Source: Candidatus Omnitrophota bacterium (GTDB lineage: Bacteria; Omnitrophota; Gorgyraeia; JAHIPI01). Taken from it: 50,576 bases of DNA. The stretch covers positions 1-50,576 of the forward strand of contig JADHVZ010000010.1 in NCBI GenBank assembly GCA_016783745.1, read 5' to 3'. A program made the translations under genes and the position numbers. The notes below the pieces were generated by a model. It had not been told where the DNA came from. It made no database searches and saw only the letters and a list, made by a program, of their open reading frames with translations. Shown here piece after piece: positions 44,662-50,576 of the stretch (the stretch's first letter is position 1; each line of letters opens with the position of its first letter).

Positions 44662-45541
44662 GTGGATAACCTCCCCTAAAAGGCGTTTTTTCTCGCCAAA
44701 AGAAAAATCTGTAAAATTTGCCAGAGATTTCAATATATCTCTGGCTACGTTTTTTGATGAACAAGCCAAAGCAGGCTACTCTCTCGCCGCCCAAGTGGAT
44801 AGGATAAAGTCCTTTATCAAGAGCCATGGCTGGGCCGCCTGCGATATCCACTCGGATGATGGCTACTCAACTAAAGATCGTAAAAGACCTGCACTAAAAC
44901 GACTCATCGATGACGCTTCAGAGAAACGTTTTAATGCTGTATTGGTTTACAAGATAGAACGCTTGTCTCGTAGGCTCAAGGACCTTATAGAGATTGTAGA
45001 AGAACTAGCACATTATGACATAGGCTTTAAGTCTATAACCGAACTTATAGACACGACCACACCGGAAGGAAGGCTCATGTTTCACCGATTCGGCTCGTTT
45101 GCACAATATGAGCGAGAACTTATCGGCCAGCGCACCAAAATGGGCATGATAAAACGCCTTAAATCCGGTAAGTGGAATGGCGCCCCAGCCCGTTATGGAT
45201 ATTATCTTAATAGTCCTAATCTGAGGATCAAAGAGAATAAGGCAAAGATCGTACGCCTTATATATGATCTTGCGGATAGTGAAAATATGAGCGCTATCAA
45301 CATAGCACGGTACTTCAATGAGAAGAAGATCAAAGGTATGCGAGGCAAGTGGCGACAAAATGCCGTCCATCGAATACTGACGAACCCCGTCTATATTGGG
45401 TGTCTTGTGTGTGGGGGGCTGCCTCGGCAGCCCAAAAGGCAAAAAGGCAAATTTGGTACGGGCAAATTTGCCTTTTTGATAGAGAATAACCTAAAAACGC
45501 GTATCAGAAAGTATTTTATTTTAGTTGTTTTTATAAGCTAG
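44642..45541 (+). pseudogene. Truncated, catalytically dead large serine recombinase
   Basis: The frame encodes 299 residues. From residue about 32 it matches large serine recombinases: DEQAKAGYSLAAQVDRIKSF, LVYKIERLSRRLKDLIEIVE with the conserved Arg, then a recombinase domain ending in HRILTNPVYIG. The expected V-S-T before DEQ (nucleophilic Ser) reads A-T-F-F, so the nucleophile is missing. The match stops near 45415, where a zinc ribbon and coiled coil should follow (family length is about 450-550). The rest is unrelated read-through including a hairpin. The start codon is not credible because it lies in the tRNA terminator. It looks like a relic of an element next to the tRNA. Confidence 0.8.
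45440..45478. terminator. Bidirectional hairpin between recombinase relic and intI
   Basis: CAAAAAGGCAAATTTG (45440-45455) and CAAATTTGCCTTTTTG (45463-45478) are perfect 16-base complements around a 7-base loop. Runs of five A on the left and five T on the right make it a terminator candidate in both directions, stopping transcripts from the tRNA side and from intI. Confidence 0.65.
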
Positions 45542-45599
45542 GACGAAAACATGGCTACTTGTTAATTTATCACCTATGCTCTGACGGTTCGTTATCGAA

Positions 45600-46892
45600 C
45601 TAGCTATTTCCATAAAGATTATCAAGCGGACTTTTGGGAGCATTAACTATATCTCTTAACACATGAGTATACACCATTGTTGTCTCAACATATTTATGGC
45701 CCAAAAGATCTTGGATTTGTCTTATATTAACCCCATTCATTAAAAGATGAGTGGCAAAACTGTGTCTTAGAGTATGCACAGTTACATGTTTAGCAATACC
45801 AGCTTCTTTTGTTCCCTTTTTTACGGCATTCTGGATAGATTTTTCACTTATATGGTGCCGCCGGATTTTTCCACTGCGAGGATCAATCGAGCGATTTACT
45901 GAAGGAAAGACATATTGCCAACACCAATCTTTGGCAGCATTGGGATATTTACGCTCAAGCGCATCAGGCAAATATGCCTCTCCGTATCCTGCTTCGAGGT
46001 CTTTTTCATGCAACGATTTTACTTCTTGTAAGTGTGAATACAGCTTATCTTTTACGCATTCAGGAAGCATCGTTGAACGGTCTTTATCTTGTTTGCTGGC
46101 TCTGACAAATATCAGGTTAGCTTTAAAATCAACGTCTTTAACTCTTAAACGCGCCAGTTCCATAAGGCGGAGCCCTGAACCATACAATAATTGCAGAATA
46201 AGCAGACTCCTTCCTTCTACGTGTTCAAATAACTGCTGTACTTCCTCAACAGTTAAAACAACGGGTAATCTCAAGCCACGTTTTGCCCTGACTGTTTTGC
46301 CAAGATCGCTAAGTTCCATCTTAAGTACATCTCGGAATAAAAACAGAAGGGCATTAAAGGCTTGGTTCTGCGTAGAAGAGGAAACGCGTTGTTTGATGGC
46401 CAAATGACTTAAGAAATCTCTTACATCGCTTGAATCTAGACCATTAGCTCTAATATCTTTCTTTTTTATATTGAGCACATAATTATAGAATCTCTTAACC
46501 CAGTCAATATATGAACGCTCCGTTTTGTAAGAATAATGCTTAATCCGTATTGCCTCGCGCATTTTACTTAGGTTTTGCTCAAGACTAGAATGCGTTTGAC
46601 CTTTTTGTGAAGAGTTAGGACGAAGTATTGAGGTATCGCCCTTTAGAAAATGCTCAGTATATAATTGCAGAGCTTGTTCTGCCTGTTGGACCTGCCAGTC
46701 AGCAATATCTTTTTGAGCTCTTAGCTGGTTCAGAAACTTTCTAACCAGTAAGTCTTGACTTAGTCCCTTATTATCATTCGAAAAAGCCAAGAATTTACTA
46801 ACCCAATGAGCATAGTAAGAAACATTCTTTTCAGAAACAAATTTATGGGAAACTAAATATTTCTGAAATTCAGGTAAGGTTCCGGTGAACAT
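45600..46892 (-). CDS. intI: Integron integrase, IntI-type tyrosine recombinase
   Basis: The 430-residue protein runs leftwards, away from the cassette array. Residues about 105-425 match integron integrases: the SAM-like core-binding domain (REAIRIKHYSYKTERSYIDW), Arg in LLYGSGLRLMELARLRVKD, and the IntI-specific extra segment ALERKYPNAAKDWCWQYVFP, then PRSGKIRRHHISE. HTLRHSFATHLL (catalytic His/Arg), LLGHKYVETTMVYTHVL (His and nucleophilic Tyr) and a final SPLDNLY are all present. Residues 1-95 are extra compared with the usual 315-340 residues and look like a second SAM-like helical domain. AAGGA lies 9 bases before the start. The enzyme should catalyse cassette insertion at attI and excision at attC. 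Confidence 0.95.
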   Translation of the reverse strand: MFTGTLPEFQKYLVSHKFVSEKNVSYYAHWVSKFLAFSNDNKGLSQDLLVRKFLNQLRAQKDIADWQVQQAEQALQLYTEHFLKGDTSILRPNSSQKGQTHSSLEQNLSKMREAIRIKHYSYKTERSYIDWVKRFYNYVLNIKKKDIRANGLDSSDVRDFLSHLAIKQRVSSSTQNQAFNALLFLFRDVLKMELSDLGKTVRAKRGLRLPVVLTVEEVQQLFEHVEGRSLLILQLLYGSGLRLMELARLRVKDVDFKANLIFVRASKQDKDRSTMLPECVKDKLYSHLQEVKSLHEKDLEAGYGEAYLPDALERKYPNAAKDWCWQYVFPSVNRSIDPRSGKIRRHHISEKSIQNAVKKGTKEAGIAKHVTVHTLRHSFATHLLMNGVNIRQIQDLLGHKYVETTMVYTHVLRDIVNAPKSPLDNLYGNS

Positions 46893-46944
46893 AGCCTACA
46901 ATCCTTATTTTACCAAAATTCCTATGTTATACGCAATTCGTATT

Positions 46945-46963
46945 TTGTGCTATTATAGTACAA
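46945..46963. promoter_or_regulatory. Palindrome over the intI promoter (operator candidate)
   Basis: TTGTGCTAT (46945-46953) and ATAGTACAA (46955-46963) are inverted with one mismatch about a single central base and cover the -10 box of the intI promoter. A second palindrome, ATACG-CAATT-CGTAT (46929-46943), lies just inside the predicted transcript start. Either could bind a repressor such as LexA, which controls intI in other integrons; the repressor here is unknown. Confidence 0.5.
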
Positions 46964-46980
46964 TTACGAAGCTAAAGCAA
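46952..46980 (-). promoter_or_regulatory. intI promoter candidate
   Basis: Read on the - strand, TTGCTT (46980-46975) and TATAAT (46957-46952) are spaced by exactly 17 bases and direct transcription into intI, starting near 46945. Confidence 0.7.
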
Positions 46981-47001
46981 GAGAGTTTTTAATTTTTGTG
47001 C

Positions 47002-47030
47002 TTGTAAATTCTTAAAAAATGTGATATCCT
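47002..47030 (+). promoter_or_regulatory. Cassette promoter (Pc) candidate
   Basis: TTGTAA (47002-47007) and TATCCT (47025-47030) are spaced by 17 bases, 51 bases before the attI core site and pointing into the cassettes. In other integrons a Pc between intI and attI drives the first cassettes. Confidence 0.5.
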
Positions 47031-47068
47031 TTGAACTGAGATAGAAAAAACAAAGTGAAGAAGAAGTT

Positions 47069-47088
47069 CGTCTATTAATTGTTAGACG
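47069..47088 (+). other. attI-like primary integration site
   Basis: CGTCTATT (47069-47076) and GTTAGACG (47081-47088) form an inverted pair of core boxes separated by AATT, like the simple site of attI. Cleavage would fall between G 47081 and T 47082. The GTTAGAC core matches the R'' of the first attC (GTCTAAC). Confidence 0.75.
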
Positions 47089-47096
47089 TAAAATAT

Positions 47097-47495
47097 ATGA
47101 ATAAAAAAATTTATTTCGAATGGCATCAACCCGATAAATATGTCCAATTCATACAGAGCTCAGGCTCAAGCCCTACGATATTATCAAAATTAATAAAAAA
47201 ATTATTTGGCAATAAAGTCATTAAAGCTTTTGTCCAAATTAACGAATTAGGTATTCATTCCAGCTGGGGCGGCATGGAAAACAATATTAAATTTGATGAT
47301 ATTCATTATGTAGATTTTACTTTTGATATCATCAATAATAAAATAAAAGTAATGCATATTTATTATCTCGAAGACAAAAGAACAGAAATTCCTGACAAAT
47401 ATACGTATGGAATTTCTGATGATGTTAATATAAAAGAATTAAAGGAATTTTTTCAAAAAAGAGGCATTAAGATAGAAGATAGAATTAACGTCTAA
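47097..47495 (+). CDS. Cassette 1 protein of unknown function
   Basis: The 132-residue product (MNKKIYFEWHQPDKYVQFIQ...) is a probable soluble cytoplasmic protein with an alpha/beta mix and no signal peptide, transmembrane segment or motif I recognise. The start at ATG 47097 is chosen because the in-frame TTG at 47079 lies upstream of the recombination point and would not belong to the cassette. No clear ribosome site is present. The stop codon lies inside the attC R'' box (GTCTAAC). It is the cassette closest to attI, so by integron logic the most recent insertion. AT-rich compared with the core genes. Confidence 0.75.
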   Translation: MNKKIYFEWHQPDKYVQFIQSSGSSPTILSKLIKKLFGNKVIKAFVQINELGIHSSWGGMENNIKFDDIHYVDFTFDIINNKIKVMHIYYLEDKRTEIPDKYTYGISDDVNIKELKEFFQKRGIKIEDRINV

Positions 47496-47563
47496 CAACT
47501 CAATCCAGCGGACCCTTACAACGCGTTAACGAAAGGTCGGGCCGCTGATTTCGGTCGTTATAT
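47490..47563 (+). repeat. attC1
   Basis: R'' GTCTAAC (47490-47496) and R' GTTATAT (47557-47563) flank imperfect inverted arms CAGCGG-A-CCC and GGGCCGCTG with a single unpaired A. R'' is the exact complement of the cassette 1 5' core GTTAGAC. Confidence 0.92.
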
Positions 47564-47582
47564 GAAAATTAAAGGAGAAATA

Positions 47583-48002
47583 ATGGAGAAGAAGAGGTCA
47601 GTTGGAGTAATAGTTATAAGTATTCTTGAAGTGGTGGTTGGAGTAATGGGGCTTTATCCGATTTGGAACAGATTTCTTTCCTTTGAATTCAATATAGCAG
47701 GACTTGTATACGATATTCGTTATTTGGGTTTGTTGTTTATGATTATCTTGGGAATAGGCACTTTTCAACTTAAGCCTGTATCGAGAAAATTACAGATAGT
47801 ATTATCTCCTCTAACTTCAATTTTTATATATTTATTGCTTATTGGAATCGCTCCTTCACAGAAAATAGCGGACATTATAATTTTTTGGGGCATAAAAGAT
47901 ATTCCTTTTAGATTTATTGTAATGGGATTACAAATTATTTTAATTGCTGTTATCCTAATTTATTTCTTCACCCGCCCTGAAGTAAAGAAGCAATTTAAAT
48001 AA
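47583..48002 (+). CDS. Cassette 2 integral membrane protein
   Basis: The 139-residue protein has about four transmembrane helices (for example VGVIVISILEVVVGVMGLYP, RYLGLLFMIILGIG, SIFIYLLLIGIAP and VMGLQIILIAVILIYFF) and a Lys-rich C-terminus. I do not recognise the family. ATG 47583 is chosen because GGAG lies 5 bases upstream; the in-frame ATG at 47562 falls in the R' core box. The stop is 14 bases before the attC2 R'' box. Confidence 0.78.
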   Translation: MEKKRSVGVIVISILEVVVGVMGLYPIWNRFLSFEFNIAGLVYDIRYLGLLFMIILGIGTFQLKPVSRKLQIVLSPLTSIFIYLLLIGIAPSQKIADIIIFWGIKDIPFRFIVMGLQIILIAVILIYFFTRPEVKKQFK

Positions 48003-48015
48003 TGAAAAATAAAAC

Positions 48016-48099
48016 ATATAACCAAACAATCCAGCCGACCTTCCTCGTCCATAGATCAAATCAAGAGGACTCGTCCGGCGGCTGATTTTTGTGTTAGGA
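48016..48099 (+). repeat. attC2
   Basis: R'' ATATAAC (48016-48022) and R' GTTAGGA (48093-48099) flank arms CAGCCG-A-CC and GGCGGCTG, again with an unpaired A. R'' complements the cassette 2 5' core GTTATAT exactly. Confidence 0.92.
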
Positions 48100-48105
48100 G
48101 AAAAA

Positions 48106-48660
48106 ATGAAAAGTAAAACTAAGTCATTTTTAACTACTTTATTATACATTGGGGTAATAACAACGATATCCTGTTCTTCCCGCCCCACACCACAATCATA
48201 TTTTGAAAACTACGTAACGCAATCTATACCCAACGAAATTTATGATTTCAAAGGTGGGCGGTGGACAGGATTCAAAGCCCCGGTTAGTGTAACCTTCAGT
48301 TTTGAGGGCAATTTTGAGCGATTTAGTTTTTTAAACCAGTGGAAAAAAAATGAGGATTATGATTTAGAGGAATATTTAAGAATTGAAGGGTTGACAGAAC
48401 GTATTAATGAAACAAAGCTTACAAAAGACATAAGAGATGAAGCATTGAAAGAATGGGGACGTTTACGAGATAAATATGAGAAGGGCACCTGTCTTGGTCT
48501 GGGAATCAAAGCAGCATTAAATACTAAAATTGAACCGACGATTGCTTACCAGGCTTATTTAAACCATGCCCAAAGAGAAAAAAATGAATCTAGCAATTTT
48601 AAATTTATATTAATCGATAACGAAAACAAAAGGGGAATGCTATTTATTCCTGGAGATTAA
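48106..48660 (+). CDS. Cassette 3 lipoprotein of unknown function
   Basis: The 184-residue product has a lipoprotein signal peptide (FLTTLLYIGVITTISC, lipobox Cys 23) followed by a charged soluble domain with no family I know. ATG 48106 is preceded by AGGAG, which comes from the attC R' core (GTTAGGAG), so the recombination site itself provides the ribosome site. GTG 48091 in frame upstream is not preferred. The protein probably faces the periplasm or the outer membrane. Confidence 0.78.
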   Translation: MKSKTKSFLTTLLYIGVITTISCSSRPTPQSYFENYVTQSIPNEIYDFKGGRWTGFKAPVSVTFSFEGNFERFSFLNQWKKNEDYDLEEYLRIEGLTERINETKLTKDIRDEALKEWGRLRDKYEKGTCLGLGIKAALNTKIEPTIAYQAYLNHAQREKNESSNFKFILIDNENKRGMLFIPGD

Positions 48661-48663
48661 AAC

Positions 48664-48746
48664 TCCTAACAACTCAATTCAGCGGACCCGACTACGCCCC
48701 TCCTGAGAGTCGGGGCTTCGTCAGGCCGCTGATTTTTATGTTAGAC
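48664..48746 (+). repeat. attC3
   Basis: R'' TCCTAAC (48664-48670) and R' GTTAGAC (48740-48746) flank arms CAGCGG-A-CCCGAC and a GC-rich tip region, ending GGCCGCTG. R'' complements the cassette 3 5' core GTTAGGA exactly. One unpaired A is seen. Confidence 0.92.
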
Positions 48747-48766
48747 AGATAAAAATTAGAAAATTA

Positions 48767-48775
48767 TGATATAAT
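48767..48775 (+). promoter_or_regulatory. Extended -10 promoter inside cassette 4
   Basis: TGATATAAT (48767-48775) is an extended -10 box (TG-n-TATAAT). Transcription would begin near 48782, which is the A of the first start codon, so the mRNA may be leaderless. No -35 box at 17 bases is seen. Confidence 0.5.
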
Positions 48776-48781
48776 AAGGTT

Positions 48782-48970
48782 ATGAAGTTAAATAAAAGAC
48801 GCGCTTTTCTAAAAAAAATGAACAAAGCGGACGACTGCTTTATGGAAGGATCTCCCAAAGACAGAATTTCATTCATTTGGGAACTGACTGCAGAACTATG
48901 GTCATTGCGAGGATTAGAGCATGCTAAACGAAGATTACAAAGAAATGTTACAAATCTTATTAGGCAATGA
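48782..48970 (+). CDS. Small partner protein of a nucleotidyltransferase pair
   Basis: The 62-residue charged protein (RISFIWELTAELWSLRGLEH, AKRRLQRNVTNLIRQ) resembles short proteins often encoded directly upstream of nucleotidyltransferase genes in other genomes. It overlaps the next gene by 50 bases in another frame. It may be an antitoxin-like or regulatory partner; this is inference from arrangement. Both genes lie in a single cassette. Confidence 0.6.
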   Translation: MKLNKRRAFLKKMNKADDCFMEGSPKDRISFIWELTAELWSLRGLEHAKRRLQRNVTNLIRQ

Positions 48971-49373
48971 GGTAAAATTACTTATTGTCGGAGCATATGC
49001 TATGGGTGCATATGGCTACCCTAGGGCTACAGGTGACTTTGATATATGGGTAGAGGCATCGGCGGAAAATTCAAAGAGGATATATAAATCCCTCGCTATA
49101 TTCGGCGCTCCTCTTTCTGATATTACAGAAAATACTTTCAGCGAAAAAGGAATTATTTTCCAAATAGGTGTAGCTCCCCGTAGAATCGATATTATAACTC
49201 ATATCGATGGAGTTGACTTCAAAACAGCTTATAAAACAAAAAAAGAAATTGAAATCGAAAGCATAAAAATCCCCTTCCTTTCTAAAGAAAACCTCATCAA
49301 AAACAAAGAGTCTACCGATAGAGAAAAAGATAGACTAGACGCTAACTATCTAAAAAATAATAAAAACCTATAA
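48921..49373 (+). CDS. Cassette 4 nucleotidyltransferase-fold protein
   Basis: The 150-residue protein shows a minimal nucleotidyltransferase signature: VGAYAMGAYGYPRATGDFDI with the Asp-x-Asp pair (DFDIWV), then a third acidic region in RRIDIITHIDGVDF. This is the AbiEii/MNT-type or DUF6036-like fold. The usual GS motif is replaced by GAYAMG. It overlaps the small partner gene, suggesting a two-gene toxin-antitoxin-like cassette. The stop codon TAA lies within the R'' box of attC4. Confidence 0.78.
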   Translation: MLNEDYKEMLQILLGNEVKLLIVGAYAMGAYGYPRATGDFDIWVEASAENSKRIYKSLAIFGAPLSDITENTFSEKGIIFQIGVAPRRIDIITHIDGVDFKTAYKTKKEIEIESIKIPFLSKENLIKNKESTDREKDRLDANYLKNNKNL

Positions 49374-49445
49374 CAAATCAATCCACCTGACCCCGACCAA
49401 GCCGTAAAACGGCAAGTGTCGGGGCAGGTGATTTCTACGTTGGAA
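49368..49445 (+). repeat. attC4 (R'' not matching its cassette start)
   Basis: R'' CTATAAC (49368-49374) and R' GTTGGAA (49439-49445) flank arms CACCTG-A-CCCCGAC and GTCGGGGCAGGTG, a near-perfect stem with one unpaired A. Unlike the others, R'' does not complement the cassette's own 5' core (GTTAGAC); only the TAAC end agrees. Confidence 0.85.
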
Positions 49446-49462
49446 GTGAAATATAATTGATT

Positions 49463-50008
49463 ATGAAGAAAAATAGCCGTATCTTTGGTGCAATAGTCAT
49501 TCTGATTTCAATTGTGTTTTTTCAAATTTCCTGCTCACCCACCAGATCGACTCACCCAAAGATTGATCATGAGGATTGGGACATCACATATTTGAAACAG
49601 TATATTTTCCCACACATTGATGTATCACAAATTAATAATTATCACTCAGTACTCAATGACCCCCCGCCTGGACGTCGTGCTGTCCGCGACATGATATTTG
49701 TCTTTGAAATACCAGCCGATAATCTTAATTCTGTACTCGATGAACGCCCGAGGTTTGAGCATTGGCCAAAATTATCTATCCAAGAGGTTGATCATATCCC
49801 TTCCGATGTAGTTACCCAGACCAAGAAATATCTAAACCTTATCAGTCAGCATAAAACCGATTTTTCTTTTAGCGATTTTTCTAAGGAAGCACGTTATTTT
49901 ATAAAGGATATCAAAAGTTCTGAGCCACATCGAAATTATATTATTGTTGATCAGGTAAATGCTAAACAAGATGGATTATTAATCGTAAGTGTGCAATTAT
50001 GGTTATAG
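49463..50008 (+). CDS. Cassette 5 lipoprotein of unknown function
   Basis: The 181-residue product has a lipoprotein signal (FGAIVILISIVFFQISC, Cys 23 after I-S) and a soluble domain with no family I recognise. Segments such as FEIPADNLNSVLDERPRFEH look ordered. ATG 49463 is used; TTG 49457 is in frame just before it. The ribosome site is weak, and the cassette leader is only 24 bases. Confidence 0.75.
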   Translation: MKKNSRIFGAIVILISIVFFQISCSPTRSTHPKIDHEDWDITYLKQYIFPHIDVSQINNYHSVLNDPPPGRRAVRDMIFVFEIPADNLNSVLDERPRFEHWPKLSIQEVDHIPSDVVTQTKKYLNLISQHKTDFSFSDFSKEARYFIKDIKSSEPHRNYIIVDQVNAKQDGLLIVSVQLWL

Positions 50009-50036
50009 ATTACATGGAAGATAATTTGCTAATGAC

Positions 50037-50120
50037 TTCCAACAAATCAATTGAGCGGATTTTATTCCGCCGCTCGCTGAAGCTTGCGGCTCCATAAAAC
50101 CGCTCATTTTTATGTTAGAT
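50037..50120 (+). repeat. attC5
   Basis: R'' TTCCAAC (50037-50043) and R' GTTAGAT (50114-50120) flank arms GAGCGG-A-TTTTAT and ATAAAACCGCTC, with one unpaired A, and a GC-rich tip (GCTCGCTGAAGCTTGCGGC). R'' complements the cassette 5 5' core GTTGGAA exactly. Confidence 0.92.
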
Positions 50121-50152
50121 GAAAAAATGATAAACACAAAGGAGGAGACAAA

Positions 50153-50380
50153 ATGAATAGATTAAAGCCATTTATTCCCTTCCTAATTTCCTTCGGAGCA
50201 GTTTTTATTGTGCTTCCTGGCAGCTTTATGAATACTCCAGAAATTTATAAGTTACTTATATCATTTATGGGTGCATTTATACTATCTATTGGCTGTGGTC
50301 TTATATATCGAATTGTCATCAACCAAGAAGAAAAGATAAAAGATATACAAGAAAAACTTAAAATTAGTGAAAGAAAATAA
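50153..50380 (+). CDS. Cassette 6 small membrane protein
   Basis: The 75-residue protein has two transmembrane helices (PFIPFLISFGAVFIVLPGSF and LLISFMGAFILSIGCGLIYR) and a short charged C-terminal coil (EEKIKDIQEKLKISERK). A strong AAGGAGGAG site precedes ATG 50153. The family is not recognised. This is the shortest cassette (about 330 bases). Confidence 0.78.
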   Translation: MNRLKPFIPFLISFGAVFIVLPGSFMNTPEIYKLLISFMGAFILSIGCGLIYRIVINQEEKIKDIQEKLKISERK

Positions 50381-50384
50381 AAAC

Positions 50385-50450
50385 ATCTAACAACTTCATC
50401 CAGCGGACGTAAAAGCTGCGCTTTTCCGGCCGCTGATGCCGGTGTTATAT
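50385..50450 (+). repeat. attC6
   Basis: R'' ATCTAAC (50385-50391) and R' GTTATAT (50444-50450) flank arms CAGCGG-A-CG and CCGGCCGCTG with one unpaired A; the tip is AAAAGCTGCGCTTTT. R'' complements the cassette 6 5' core GTTAGAT exactly. It is the shortest attC (66 bases). Confidence 0.92.
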
Positions 50451-50576
50451 GAATAAAAATATTAAAATTATATTAATTAATTTACCTATCGCAATGTTAT
50501 TATTTTGTTGTGGATACCTATTTTTTGAAATTACTCGTCATATTTCGAGCCATGATCTAAGCAAATTTGTATATGC
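50449..50576 (+). CDS. Cassette 7 protein, N-terminus only (window edge)
   Basis: ATG 50449 overlaps the R' core box and opens a frame of 42 codons that runs off the window end. The visible part is a Lys-rich start followed by a hydrophobic segment (IILINLPIAMLLFCCGYLFF), so a membrane-anchored or exported protein is likely. No ribosome site is visible. Its attC lies outside the window. Confidence 0.6.
   Translation, partial: MNKNIKIILINLPIAMLLFCCGYLFFEITRHISSHDLSKFVY

Larger units (their letters stand above)
45600..50576. mobile_element. Integron with at least seven gene cassettes (continues past window)
   Basis: The unit consists of intI on the - strand, an attI-like site at about 47069-47088, and cassettes with boundaries at 47082, 47558, 48094, 48741, 49440, 50115 and 50445. 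All cassette genes are in one direction. Five of the six complete cassettes have a 5' core whose sequence is complementary to their own R'' box. The similar attC arms (AACAA..TCAATCCAGCGGA) point to a resident chromosomal integron rather than a mobile class 1-type one; that is inference. The right end lies outside the window. Confidence 0.93.

Noticed and set aside
45540-45600. Terminator for intI formed by GTTCG-TTAT-CGAAC near the intI stop
   Set aside because: Short stem with no T-run in the intI direction; the hairpin at 45440-45478 is a better candidate.
47079-47096. Upstream in-frame TTG as start of cassette 1 gene
   Set aside because: It lies on the attI side of the recombination point, so the start would not travel with the cassette.

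Overview
The window reads as a chromosomal segment of an uncultivated bacterium, most likely a member of Candidatus Omnitrophota or a relative. This rests on a type IV pilus/type II secretion locus rich in small excisionase-type helix-turn-helix proteins, the gene neighbourhoods, and the methyl branch of the Wood-Ljungdahl pathway. The assignment is inference; no rRNA is present. Nearly every gene before the integron lies on the + strand with short gaps or ATGA overlaps.

Layout. 1-134: end of an MgtC-like membrane protein. 373-2168: a bactofilin fused to a helix-turn-helix domain, a membrane-anchored helix-turn-helix protein, and larB. 2171-19612: pilus/secretion machinery, namely two GspE/PilB ATPases, PilT, PilC/GspF, pseudopilins G, H, I and J, a very large GspK, another helix-turn-helix protein, a PilM-PilN fusion, PilO, a PilP/GspC-like protein, a TPR plus secretin N-domain protein and two tandem short secretins. 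No prepilin peptidase is seen. 19612-23419: a YbjQ-like exported protein and two gluzincin metallopeptidases flanking an STT3-like membrane glycosyltransferase. 23621-33973: housekeeping genes (polA, coaE, rho, rpmE, prfA, prmC, murA, rpsP, trmD, rplS, rnhB). 33980-44480: fhs, fchA-like, folD, metF, panB, panE, acsE-like methyltransferase, a DRTGG-domain ATPase, apbE, mnmA and larE. 44501-44578: tRNA with CAT anticodon, followed by a decayed serine recombinase.

45600-50576 (window end) is an integron. It has an IntI-type tyrosine recombinase on the - strand with an extra N-terminal region, an attI-like site, divergent promoter candidates, and an array of at least seven cassettes bounded by six attC sites. 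Each attC has a stem-loop arm with an extra unpaired A, and in five of the six complete cassettes the 5' core sequence is the exact reverse complement of that cassette's own R'' box. Cassette genes are AT-rich and mostly encode unrecognised lipoproteins or membrane proteins; one cassette carries a nucleotidyltransferase pair with its own promoter.

The other notable structure is a series of seven intergenic fold-back elements in the core region (157-340, 916-1031, 3901-4080, 6941-7032, 23431-23616, 28250-28358, 29731-29801). Most are built from a short word repeated in tandem and again in inverted orientation, with a different word at each place. They sit between co-oriented genes; none was seen in the integron.
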